A DNA stretch of 64,000 nt from Allolobophora icterica (taxonomy: Eukaryota > Annelida > Clitellata > Crassiclitellata > Lumbricidae). This document shows, piece after piece, positions 29,941-41,814 of this stretch. The translations under genes were made by a program, and so were the position numbers. Positions within the stretch are counted from its first letter, which is position 1, and each line of letters opens with the position of its first letter. The stretch lies in contig OY744610.1 of NCBI GenBank assembly GCA_963556255.1, positions 58,862,964 through 58,926,963 of the forward strand. Reading direction: 5' to 3'. The notes beneath the pieces were generated by a model, which saw nothing but the letters and a program-made list of their open reading frames with translations, ran no database searches and had not been told where the DNA came from.

Positions 29941-30339
29941 AAATAGATTTAGCCTAAAGAACCAAAGGGCTCTTTTCTCTGTATAAAGCCGGGCATCATA
30001 CACTATCGTCCAAAGGGTTTATCAACATATTTACATCGCTATAAAACCTCTTTCACAGGTCATCTGGTCACGCGAGGGTTGGCAAGCTACAGCTGGTTCT
30101 AATAAATCTATCACAAATCATTTCTGACATGGGGAGGGGCGCTCGAGTGGACAGGCGCTGGCGATGCATAGACATCTCAATTAATGGAAATGCTCAATGT
30201 ATACAGATGTCCATGGGCCCAGGGTATGTGCGTTTAGGCCCTATAGTCCATCTGACGTTTAGGCCTTAAATCAATCAAAAGGTCAAACGGTACTGTTTCA
30301 ACATCCCTGGACGACCTGAATAGCTTTATTTTAATAGCG

Positions 30340-31250
30340 CGTATGTTTCTTGTCCATAAAGTTCTATAACCCGTCTAGAGGCTTAGCGTTTCATATTGTC
30401 CAGCTTCAATGAGCTCTTCTGAGCTTCGTATAAGTAGGACAGCACTTACAATACAGTAGAGTCTTATTGTAGTGTATTGTACAGGTATTTACGATTCTTT
30501 ACGATAATGTTCTAAAGTCTAAACGAAGGGCATAAGGATATTTACCACCAGTTTGGCTAATGATTTTCTTGAACCTAATCACGCTTATTGATTAGTTATC
30601 GATTTATTATCGATTTAGGCCTATTATCGATTTCTAACGCGTTTAAATGTTCGTGATCGTAGTCTCGCGATGTTGACAGCGCTCAAAGAGAGCGAAGTCG
30701 CGGGAACCAGATTATTAAGACACGCTCAGTCAAAACAAAGCCGATTGGCCAGAACGGTTCGAGGCAAGTGTCAGGACTCACGCAGCCAGTCAGACGGCTA
30801 CGATGGGTGGTGTTTAGAATTGGAAGGACGACTGAGGTAAGGAGAAGAGCATAGGTTCTAAGGAAAAGGAGTGTTTTCAGTTTGAGTTTTGAATTATTAT
30901 TACATAACCTCACAAGCGAATTGGATGCTTGACCTGTTGATCAAAACGTCTTAATAAAAGAATCTAAGGCTGCGTAAGGCAAGGTAAAGTCGAAGTGAAC
31001 GGCTGTGGAAGCCAGAAGATCCTGCTGTCAGTGACGTAGCCAGGCTTAAATTCAAGAGGGGTAACTCCGGGAGACATCAAGGTATAGTAAGGATGCGGAG
31101 GTATAACCCACTGAAAATTTTTGAAATCTAAAAAAGCAAGGAGAGGCAACTGCCTCGACCCTCTTGCCTCAATGTGGCTATGCCTATGCCTGCTATACGT
31201 TAGATAATGTACGTTTTGCTTCGACACCTTTAAAACGTTTCAACTGACGC
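30340..31250. repeat. Dispersed block X, copy 1
   Basis: A ~700-900-bp segment recurs at 38030-38715 and 41815-42545. Shared phrases are 'atcgatttctaacgcg', 'cgcagccagtcagacggct', 'tttagaattggaagg' and 'cttcgacacctttaaaacg'. All lie in the same orientation. No transposon ends or intact frame are recognised. Its end joins module A-like sequence of the satellite. Confidence 0.75.
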
Positions 31251-31841
31251 TTATAAGTACAAAACTCGCGCAGAGGTTTTATATTTGTGGCCAGTACAAA
31301 AATCTAAGTAGGAGTCAGCCGGAAATCGCGTCGGACATCTGCCTCGGCCGAATATCCCGCTTTCGGCACTATTCGGAACTATTCGCCTCGGCAAATACTG
31401 TACACACAAAGGGTTGCTTGTCTGCCTCACATGCCGGAATTTGTAGGCTAATAATATCAGATTTGAGCTTCATCTAGCATATTCATTTTGATGAGGAAAA
31501 GTACAAAAAAACACCAACACCGGAAGTCCATAACGGAAGTCAAGTCCATTTCATTGATTATTTATTTATAAAATTCAAAATGTATTAGTCAGTTATTACA
31601 AATACAGAAATTTATTTAGATAATTTTTCTTTACATGAAAATGTGAAGCTTCGCATACGGAACAAATGGTACTGGGTTCGTACCCGGATCCGGCAAATAG
31701 TACATCCAAATACTCGGATTCGGTACTCGGTGGAAAATGTCTACCCGGCTGACCCCTAGATCTAAGTTATAACTTTAATAATAATAATGTATTATGCTAA
31801 ACAAATTTCTGTCAAAGCCAACGACTTTAGTTGGCATCATA

Positions 31842-32418
31842 GTGCGACCGTACGTTACCTCCCGGAATAACGTACGCGTACTGTACGTACGTTATCGAAA
31901 AAAATAACGTACGCGTACCGTACGCGTACGGTAAAAATGCCACAAATAAAAACATTCACAAAGAACCTCAATTATAACTATGGTCTTATACGTTACGCGT
32001 AGCCTACCGTACGCGTACGTCAAAATGATCAGTTTAACTCTACAGTATTAGTCTCTCCGTACGCAGGCATATTTATTTACGAACGGTACGGAAATTTAGT
32101 ATTACCAATAAAATGACCATCCTATAAAGTGTGCCGTAAAATCTTAATATTCTTCACATTAGACAGAATATTACCAATTTGGATTTTAAAAGTTTGAAAG
32201 TAGAGATCATTGAACAGCCACAGATGACTGATGTAATGGTTAAAATTGGTTACGACCGTCAATCACCAACTATTATTGACTTTTGTTGTGCATAATGTTA
32301 TGTATTTATTTTCGTCATGAATTGATGTGAACGTACGGTAACGTACGGAATAATAGCGTACGCGTACTGTACGTACGTTATGGAAAAAATAACGTACGTA
32401 CAGTACGTACGGTCGCAC
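31842..32418. mobile_element. CG-rich inverted-repeat element built on GTACGCGTAC
   Basis: Ends GTGCGACCGTACGT and its complement bound 577 bp. Subterminal regions hold many GTACGCGTAC and ACGTACGT palindromes, while the centre is AT-rich. Flanks 'ttagttggcat' and 'ttggttggcat' look like an 11-bp target duplication inside a module B copy. Superfamily unknown. Confidence 0.7.
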
Positions 32419-32463
32419 CTTGGTTGGCATAAGATGCTAAACTCTGGATCAATCCATCCGGGT

Positions 32464-32532
32464 CGCATATAAATATTAAAATGACACATACATGTACGGT
32501 ACATGTATGTGTCATTTTAATATTTATATGCG
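32464..32532. repeat. 69-bp perfect palindrome
   Basis: Two 34-base arms (left starts CGCATATAAATATT) are separated by a single G. The arms copy sequence that normally follows module B ('gggtcgcatataaatatta' also at 43272), so this is an inverted duplication in place. Confidence 0.95.
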
Positions 32533-32579
32533 TTGACGTACGCATATATAACAGCTGTATTCTGCCATACAAACGGTGA

Positions 32580-33743
32580 GGACTTTTCAAAACTAATTAT
32601 GCGCCTCTTTTAACTGTGTTATTCACCATATAAGATAAAGCAGCAGCCAAGTGTTGCATTTTGCCACAGAAGAGGCAAGAATTGTTCAATTTATTACAAA
32701 CCTCTTTTAAAGTTGATATTCGCACTATAAGTTAGAGCAGATCTTTCCTCTTTATTCATATATATCGTGCCCTACGAAGGATAAGAACTGCCAAAAAAAC
32801 TCGTGGAGACGTCAACGGCATTTGGGGCCATAAGATGTCGCTACACAGGGGATCCATCCAATCATTGACGTTTCATAGTGACCATATGTAACATGATCAG
32901 AGGATTTTACTAACGGTACTCGCGCTACCGGAATAAAAAGAGCGACAACTGTACTAAGTTTTCTGTCGACGTCAACGGCATCTGATGCCGTAAATGTATT
33001 ATTAAATATATTTTGTTATACCGTTGGAATGTAATTCCAATTGGAGTTTTTTTTTAGAAGATTAGCCTATAAGCTCTATTGTGCCATGCCAACGGTGTGA
33101 ACTATTCAAAAAAGCTTCCCTGTCAACGTCAAAGGCTTTCATGCATAAGATATCGTTAAACTGCTGGATCCAATGGGAGATTTCCATCTCATCGTTTGGT
33201 AACAATAGTATGGTAGCGTAAATCGGATCCTATAGTCGCCTTGACAGCCGGTGGGATGTCGTTAAATGGTGGAAAATACAGTGATCCGTTAGGACACCTT
33301 TAAAACGATTTTAATGACGCAGTATATTCGTTAACCGCCTTTTAATGTTTACGCCTATTAATGTTCATATTGAACATTGTTTGTAAATATGTTATGAATG
33401 GTTTTTATGATAATGTACATAAATGTGAAATTCTTAAAAAAAGAGCCTTATATGGCCATCAAAAGAACCTTTATGGTTAAAAAATGAGGAAAAAAATATA
33501 TAAAAAGAAAATGAAAAAAGAAAAGAACCAATGTATTCAAAAAAAGAGCCTTTGAGCCAAATAGAAAATGAATAAAAGCCAAATGGCTAAATGAATAATG
33601 ATGCACATGTACATACGTGTGTATATATAAACATACTAATTAAAATATTAATCTATATATTAAAAAAGATGGACTACTATCACCTGTCAATCATCGGCCT
33701 CTCAACAACCTGCCAAACACGGAAAAAGCGACGAGACAACCAA

Positions 33744-33783
<40 letters not shown>

Positions 33784-34920
33784 AAAAAGAAAGAAACTGA
33801 TGACAGAAAGTTATGCGAACATGAACTGAAATATATAAAAAAAAAACTTTAAAGGCGTCAACGGCCTTTGTAGTCATAAGATGTCGTTAAACTTTGGAAT
33901 AATAATAATAATGTTTACGCTATTACCTGTGTCTTCCAAAAAATAATTTTTGTAGACGTTCAAAGGCCTCTGTTGCCATATGATGTCATTTAAGTCTGAA
34001 TCTATCTAACTGTTAGCCTATTACGAAATCTATCTCATCTAAATAAATCTTGATCAGAGTAAAACACGGCGGGTACACAAGGAGGTTGCCATCTGGAAGA
34101 CGAAGAAATGAACGAAGGAACATTCTCCCAGAAAGCGAATTTTAAACTATGTCGTCAACGGCCTTTGATATCATACGACGACGTTGAACATTGGAACTAA
34201 CTATAATGGTTGCCTTTAATGGCTGCAGTAATTAATTCATTAATATTTCCATGAGCAGTATTAAGATACGAACGGTGAGAAGAGTTCAAATAATTAGACA
34301 CCTCTTTTAAGTGTGGCATTCGCCTTATAAGTTGAAGCAAAAGAACGGTTTTCCATTCGCTTTATAACCCTCTTATGCTATTTCGAACTGCGAGAACAGT
34401 TTTAAATAATAATGCACAATGTCATCTTTTAAGATTTAGTGTGAAACGCGCCTTATAAGTGAAAGCAGAAGATCGGCCTTGTAACACTGGGTAATAATTT
34501 GCCCTTCACTGGAACTCTAGACCTCATGCCAAAGGAACGGCGAGAATTGTTCAAAATAATTGGACACCCCTTTTAAGTTTGATATTCTCCCAATAAGTGA
34601 GAGCAGGCGATCAGACGTGTATTGTCTTTGTCGACCCACCCATCGTCCTGCATTATGCCGTATACGAACGGTGAAAACTGTTAAAATTAATTTCTGTGAA
34701 CGTCAACGGCCTTTGTTGCCATAAGATGTCGTTTTAAACTCTGGATCCATCCACCACAATGGTTGTGATAAAAGATGTCGTTTAATTGTTGGAATCCGTC
34801 CAATCTTAAGTTTAGTCTTTGTATGAAATTAACATACGATAACTTATACAACCGCGATAACAGTACAAATTTCTCCCTATCGTCGACAACGGCCTTTGAT
34901 ATCATAAGATGTCATTTATG
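32580..34920. repeat. Modular satellite, densest region
   Basis: Multiple copies of module B (about 32805, 32963, 33120, 33855, 33957, 34152, 34693, 34760, 34882) and module A (about 32585, 32700, 34290, 34423, 34555). Diverged, all in the same orientation, spaced about 100-250 bp. Confidence 0.8.
33746..33787. repeat. (GAAA)n microsatellite
   Basis: About ten GAAA units. Confidence 0.95.
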
Positions 34921-35389
34921 GTATGGTATCTGGGAATTTATAAAGCGCCTCGCACAGTGCGAACCATTCAGAGGCGCTGTCAGCGTGTGAGCCTCGCGGG
35001 AACAGAAATGTGTATAGAGGGTGGGGGGGGGAGGTAAGAAAAATGAGGGGGCAAACTTTTCAGCCCCTAGAGCCAACTCCTGGTAAAACCATCACTGCGC
35101 GAAAGCTTTCTCACTCTTTCTTTTATTAGTCGAACCGTTCGGTCATTGGAGGCTTGCAGGAATTTGGGGAATTGGAAATAGCCTGAAGAAGACTAACGTG
35201 AAGAGGAAACGAGGGAGGTGAAAGAGCAGTTGCACCTGACGACCCATAGGTCTGCGATGCGAAAGCATCGTTATACAGAAGAATTTCCGTCAGATATTAA
35301 AGGGAAATAAGTCAGTTAGCACGATTTGTGTTAAAATGTAAATGTACGTAGGCCCTACACTTCTTTTTTCTCCAGCGACCCTATGGCTG

Positions 35390-35610
35390 CTAATTTTTTC
35401 AATGTTTTGATCGGGTGAAATCCGTCATCAACGCCGTTCGTTTGAATGGGTGCCACGACTCTAGCTCCTCTGAGCCAGAGCCGAAGTCAGGCCTCCAGTT
35501 GAGTACCTTCTGAACAACCCCCTCTGACTCGACGCAGCGCTTGTGAATAAGCTGATGCCCTGCGCTTGGATTTCGAGTGGCGCTTTAGAAGCTTGGATTT
35601 AACGATTACG
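35390..35610 (+). repeat. Non-LTR 3' end fragment
   Basis: The same terminus as at 7150-7480 ('cgcttgtgaataagctgatg ... gtggcgctttagaa'). Confidence 0.6.
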
Positions 35611-35683
35611 ATTTAAAGTCAACGGGTTGATAGGTTTTAAACCAGAAAAAAATGAATCTATATAAATAAAGCCAGCTTTCTGT

Positions 35684-35717
<34 letters not shown>

Positions 35718-36257
35718 CTGTCTGTCTGTTTGACCGGGCTTAACTTCTACAATTTTGCACCTTTTCACTCGAAACCTGCACTAATGTGTCGGCCTCGGCT
35801 TCGGACACCCAGTGGAGGGGTTCGCGTCCTCCGTTTTCAACCCTACCATGGTGAAAATGCCCCAAAACGCTACCCACCCGACCGTCCATAACGCGCAAGC
35901 TCGCCTATTCCACTGCCAAGCGGTTCTATTTATGGCGCCGGTATTCCCCAACGTCATTAATAATCCGCTTAACGACACCGCGGTTCTATTTATGGCGCCG
36001 GTATTCCCCAACGTCACTAATAATGCGCGTAAGTTGTTTACTTTCGCACAAAATATAACGACGATCGATTCGAAGTATATTCATCGTTTTACAGCAAAAT
36101 TTTAACACATGTATGTTCAAAGACAAAGATCTAAATTATTCACAGTATATCAAACAACCAGTCTGCTCTACTAAGGGCGAGGCCGACTACAGACCGGCAG
36201 TGAGGGCTAGATTTCTGGCGTTTTCTTTAACACGCCAACGCCCGGTTCACCCTCTTC

Positions 36258-36850
36258 GACTGCGAAGCAGTCAGTCGACGGGAGACTGCGAAGCAGTCTC
36301 CCCACAGGTCGCCAGACGCCACAAGGGCCTCCTAGACTGCGAAGCAGTCGCCGCCAGAGGGCGACTGCGAAGCAGTCACTTCACGGCAGAGGTCGCTAGA
36401 CGCCAGAAGGCGTATACAAGACTGCGAAGCAGTCTCCGCTGTACGCCAGAAGGCGTCTACAAGACTGCGAAGCAGTCTCCCCCACAGGTCGCCACACGCC
36501 ACAAGGGCCTCCAAGACTGCGAAGCAGTCGCCGCCAGAGGGCGACTGCGAAGCAGTCACTCCACGGCAGATGTCGCTAGACGCCAGAAGGCGTTTACAAG
36601 ACTGCGAAGCAGTCTCCGCCAGAGGTCGCCAGACGCCACAAGGGCCTCCAAGACTGCGAAGCAGTCGCCGCCAGAGGGCGACTGCGAAGCAGTCACTCCA
36701 CGGCAGAGGTCGCTAGATGCCAGAAGGCGTCTACAAGACTTTCGAAGCAGTCTCCGCCACAGGTCGCCAGACGCCACAAGGGCCTCCAAGACTGCCAAGC
36801 AGTCGCCGCCAGAGGGCGACTGCCAAGATTGCCAAGCAGTCGTTGTTGTT
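36258..36850. repeat. Array of GACTGCGAAGCAGTC mini-hairpins inside the Helitron
   Basis: Eleven exact copies of the 15-bp palindrome (36258, 36284, 36335, 36363, 36420, 36463, 36515, 36543, 36600, 36652, 36680) and about three decayed ones. Each has a 6-bp stem and GAA loop containing GCGAAGC. The sequences between are also foldable (GTCGCC...GGCGAC; CGCCAGAAGGCG). Confidence 0.95.
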
Positions 36851-36854
36851 GTTG

Positions 36855-36886
<32 letters not shown>

Positions 36887-36951
36887 GGTGGTGGTGGTGG
36901 TGGTGGTGGTGGTGGTGGTGGTCGTGGTGGTGGTGGTGGTGGTGGTGGTGT
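36841..36951. repeat. (GTT)n(GGT)n microsatellite
   Basis: About 30 bp of GTT then about 80 bp of GGT, between the hairpin array and the Helitron 3' end. Confidence 0.97.
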
Positions 36952-37109
36952 GAAACTTATAACCCCGGGCAACGCCGGGTAATCCAACTAGTAAATAATA
37001 AATAATGTTAATAGTTTATCGCTTGATCATGAGGGGGAATGTGTACCTCGCCTGTGTTCCATTGTTGTGTATGGGAGACTATTCCGTAACTGTAACTGTA
37101 GGTGTAATT

Positions 37110-37200
37110 TATAGATGGATTTATATAGCGCCTCTTCAGGACAGACTCGTCAGAGACGCTCCCGACATAACGACCAAAACTAGGATCTAACAGAATGGTT
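37110..37200 (-). repeat. L2/CR1-like LINE 3' end, minus strand
   Basis: 'atttatatagcgcctcttca' is the complement of the family terminus. Another lies near 37530 ('atttatatagcgccaatcg'). Confidence 0.55.
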
Positions 37201-37221
37201 TTCAAGCGCTTGCGAAACAGA

Positions 37222-37362
37222 AGTAGAGAGTGACCAGAGTGACCAGAACCAAAGAGTGACCAGAACCAAAGAGTGACCAGAACCAAAAAATTGACCATCG
37301 CCATGGAGTGACCAGAACCAAAGAGTGACCACAACCAAAAAGTGACCAGAACCAAAGAGTGA
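37222..37362. repeat. 17-bp minisatellite
   Basis: About eight copies of GAGTGACCAGAACCAAA with variants. Confidence 0.93.
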
Positions 37363-38029
37363 CGGAACCTGGAAGTATCTGTAAGTCTTTAATAAATAAA
37401 TAAACTAAACGTTCTCGTAGGCTAATTAACAGCAATACCGATTCTCTTCTTTATCTCCGGAACAACAAATAACATTAATTGAATTAATCAATCAATGGAA
37501 TAAGCAACAGTCTCAATTGTAATCACGAATTTATATAGCGCCAATCGAAGATAGACATCAGACTGCTTTTGGTGTCTTCTCACTCAGGATTCTAAACGTT
37601 TTCGCTTCGTCATGCGTATCCTAATTAGTCTGCCTGATCAGTTTGTCTAATTAGTCTTCCTTCCGTCTTACTTGAATGACCCTGTGAAGAATTCACCGGG
37701 CTGTGAATAAATCTCCTCTTGCAGTGCCATCGACGATACCTAGTGCGTTCTCTGTCAGCCTTTTCATGGGCATTAGATGGGATCCGTCTGGGCTTTATAC
37801 GGGTTACAAATGCCCTGTACGACCTGAGTAGCTTTATTTAAGTAAGTAAGTAAGTAAGTATATTCTTTATTGAACCACTTGCATGCGCACTGTGGTTAAC
37901 AAACATGTTATGCAGTTAGAGGCATGAAACACAAGAAACAACGTAAGTTGGAAAGGAAGCCAGCTAATTAGGTTAGGTATACATAGAAGGCCTAACAATT
38001 GGATATGAATTTTACTGGTATAGCATCCT

Positions 38030-38715
38030 AGTGCATATGTTTCTTGTCTATTAGGCCTAAGTGTTAAAACACACCAAGAGGCTTAATCTTTCCTATTGCC
38101 CGGTTTCAGTGTGCACCTCTGAGCGTTGTAAGTAGGACGAGCTTTACAATACAGTGTCTTATTACTTCAGGTTATGGTATTTACGATTGTTTACGATAAT
38201 GTTCCAAACAAGGGGCATTTGGGGTGTTTACAATCTGTTCTGCTAATTACACTGGCAGATCTATTATCGATTTCTAATGCGAAGTTTCGGGAACCAGATT
38301 ATTAAGTAACGCTCAGTCAAAACAAAAGCCAGATGGGTTCGAAGTCAAGATCCAAGTGTCAGGACCACCCACGCAGCCAGTCAGACGGCTAAGATGGGTG
38401 TTGTTTAGAATTGGAAGGGCGACAGAGGTAAGGGGAACAGAAGGAATAAGGATAGGTTTTATGGAAGAAGAGTTTTTCCAGTTTTGAATTATTATAACCT
38501 AATATCAGAAGCGAAATTGATGCTTGATCTGTCAATCAAAACATCTTAATAAGAGAATATATAAGGTAAGGTTAAGTCGAAATGAACGGCTCCGGAAGCC
38601 AAAAGATAACGCTATCCGTTAGATAACGTAACGCTCTCCTTCGACACCTTTAAAACACTTTAAAGATGCATATAAGTAAGAAATCGACGTTGAGGTTTTT
38701 AGATAAATAATGTAG
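38030..38715. repeat. Dispersed block X, copy 2
   Basis: Aligns with 30340-31250. It contains the uninterrupted 'atcttaataagagaata' that serves as the empty site for the MITE at 42251. Confidence 0.75.
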
Positions 38716-38781
38716 ATGCATGAGTCGGTTAAACTTATAACTCTAAATTGTTCTATTATGCTAAACAATTTTATGTCAAAG

Positions 38782-39185
38782 CAGTGGCGTAGCTAGGATA
38801 TTTTGCGCCCGGGGACGAACTATGAATTTGGCGCCCCTCCCCCCCACCCAGTTTTACTATTTCACATTTTCCACATAATCGAATGGCAATTTTAATTTTT
38901 GTTAATGAAATAAAATATGAAAATATAGACAGTACATGCATGTTTCCCCTTAGTGCTCAATGGGGCGCCAAAATCATACCTAAGAACTGATTTGTAAGTA
39001 ATGAGGATATAATTGGATATATTTGGGGCGCTAAAATTAAATCTTATGCATTCATTTGTGAAAAATTAGTTAAAACTGCATCAAAATTAGAGTAAAATTA
39101 TTTATCTTAACCCTCATTTTGGCGCCCCCTTCCCATGGCGCCCGGGGACACATGTCCCCCCTGTCCCCCCCTAGCTACGCCACTG
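38782..39185. mobile_element. Non-autonomous hAT element (CAGTGGCGTAGCTAGG ends)
   Basis: 16-bp perfect inverted ends and perfect 8-bp target duplications TGTCAAAG (38774-38781 and 39186-39193). 404 bp, no transposase. It interrupts a satellite module B copy. Confidence 0.92.
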
Positions 39186-39254
39186 TGTCAAAGTCAACGG
39201 CGTTTGCTGCCATACGATGTCGTTAACCCTGGATCCATCCATCCATCCGAGTCT

Positions 39255-39257
<3 letters not shown>

Positions 39258-39342
<85 letters not shown>
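39258..39342. repeat. (AT)n microsatellite
   Basis: About 85 bp of perfect AT repeat following a module B copy. Confidence 0.97.
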
Positions 39343-39351
<9 letters not shown>

Positions 39352-39616
39352 ATATATGTATGCATATATAAGAGCTGATTATGCTATATGAACAGTGAGA
39401 AACCGACTGGTGACTTCTGGTTAGAGAGAGACCAGATCTACCGACGTCGTGAAAGATCACCAAGAACAACTATAAGGGAGCGCAAAGGAAGCAAAGAATA
39501 ACGGAAGAAAGAAAACCATCTCGCAAGCAGAATTCACACAGAAATAAAAAATCACGAAAGACGGTAAGGACCTTTGATGTCATACGCTGTTGTTAAAATA
39601 CCCCCACCACCTCCTG

Positions 39617-39788
<172 letters not shown>

Positions 39789-40739
39789 TTATATATAGGC
39801 TATTTGTTATAGCTGTATCATGCGATGTGAACGGTGAGAACTGTTCAAAATAATTTCTGTCGATGGCAACGGCCTTTGTTGCCATCAGACGTCGTCATAA
39901 ACTCTGGATCCATCCATCCATCCAGTTTCGTTTAATAGTTAATTCAATCCATACGTTGTTACAAATAAGGTGAAATAACCGTCAATAGCACAGGCTTTTA
40001 AGATGTTGCTAAACTTTGATTCATAATTATATTACTTGGACTGCTTATAAGACACCTCTCATTGAGCTGGTTAACTTTACTCCGCCACTATAACGAAAAT
40101 ATCAGTTCTCTTTCAACACCTTTAATTCAGGTGCACGCCACGTTATATACTCCGATTCGTTCAATCTTTCATTTTAGTAAATACATAAAGTGATCAAATC
40201 TGTTGATGATCTTTGTTACCACCAGATGTCGTTATAACTTATAAACTCTGGATCCATTTATTCAGTTTCGTACAATCATCGACTTATATTACAGGAATAC
40301 AGGTCGATGAATACTGAATACAGGTCGATGCGTACAATGGTTAATGTAGACATAAAATAAGGTGAAATAGACGCCAACGCCTCTGGCAGCCAGAAGATAT
40401 TAAACTTTAAATAATAATACTAACATTACTGCGTGGCCCTGCTTAAGCAGCTTTCTTTGAGCTGGGTAACTTTACTCCTTCACTGTAACGAAAATATCAG
40501 GTTCATTTTCGACACCTTTGATTCACCGATAGACCACGTTATATATACATCATGAGTTTCGTTAAATCGTGTTGAACGACCATTGGAATTTATAGTGAAT
40601 TAATAGCTGAAAAACAAACCTTGAAATAGCAAATCTCTAAGCTAACACGTGTGCAAATACTAGTAATACATAAAATTATGATAAAAGTTCTTAAATTATA
40701 TAAAAGTTAATAATTTGCAAAATAAACCAAATATGCCAT

Positions 40740-40990
40740 GGTTGCCAATAATCATGTTCATGAAATGGAACTCTTAAACGAGAGGTTTAATCTTAATGAA
40801 TTGAAACAAGCTATTAAATCAGCTAAAAATGATAATTCACCAGGTGATGACAAACTATATACCTTATGAATTATTAGAACATCTTCATAAGAATGTTCTT
40901 AAAACCCTATAATATTTTATAATGAAATCTGGGAGGAAGGGAGATTGCCAAAATGGCGTGTATATTCCAATGGACGAAGGTTCGTTTCAA
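40740..40990 (+). pseudogene. Degraded reverse transcriptase fragment
   Basis: Reads LNELKQAIKSAKNDNSPGDDKL, the conserved RT region before the fingers domain, then stops and frameshifts. A weak match to a NEIWEEGRLPKWR-type block follows. It resembles the missing upstream part of the element at 43.5 kb but is separate and much more decayed. Confidence 0.65.
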
Positions 40991-41814
40991 ACTTCATTCA
41001 AAGTAAATTTAAATATACCGTAAAGGCTGCTCTTCTAAACTAACGGGCTTAACTAACTTACTTAACGGGTTTAAACGGGCCAATTTCATTAGGCTGCCCA
41101 TCCAGAAATATATACGTGGGAAGGTTGTAATATACATGTAGAAGGATGGTCCAACATAAGAAAAGGCAGGATGATGACAAAGTCACAAAATTAAACTGAA
41201 AATAAATTTAAGCTTTTGCACCTTCAGTGGTAATCGTAATCGTAAATTCCACATTTCTAAAGTGCCATTCTAAAGCTTAGCGCAGGGCACCAACTTATTC
41301 ACGAGCGCACAACTTGCGCCTACACGTATCTGAAAGGCTAACTTAAGTATAGCCTATCGTTAACAAATACAAATGGACGTAGAGATTTCGCTCTTTCATC
41401 TGAGCATAGTACTTCTGTAGAGTAGCTGACTACTAAGTGATTGTGGCAATTCTCTCAATTAATTCTAACAGTTTTCACCGTTCGCGTCGCATAATACAGG
41501 GCGATGGGTGGATCTACAGACAGTTGCAATCATACATGTGCACGACCGATGTCTGCTCTCACTTATTGGGCGAATATCAAACTTAAAAGGGGTGTCCAAT
41601 TATTTTGAATAAATCTCATCGTTCCTTTGGCATAAGGTCTAGTGTTCCAGTGAAGGACAAATTATACCCAGTATTACAGGGCCGATCTTCTGCTTTCACT
41701 TATTGGTAGGTGGCACTGTTGAGAGAATTGCCACCTACGTTAAAAGGAGTCTATGTATATGAATCTATTTATGGCCCTTTCTATGTAAATAGTTTCATGT
41801 CACTGAAATAGAAC

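Larger units (their letters stand above)
35657..36991 (+). mobile_element. Non-autonomous Helitron
   Basis: The 5' end is TCTATATAAATAAAG followed by a (TGTGTC) run. The 3' end has a 5-bp GC stem (CCCGG/CCGGG, loop GCAACG) 8 bases before the terminal CTAG. Insertion is precisely between host A (35656) and T (36992) with no target duplication. These are the defining Helitron features. The 1335-bp element has no Rep/helicase. It contains a 60-bp direct duplication ('cggttctatttatggcgccg', 35922-36020) and then the hairpin array. The long + frame at 36113-36982 is repeat translation. Confidence 0.9.

Noticed and set aside
36113..36982. 289-residue + frame
   Set aside because: Runs through the Helitron hairpin array and the GTT/GGT microsatellite. 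Repeat periodicity keeps it open, and no conserved domain is present.
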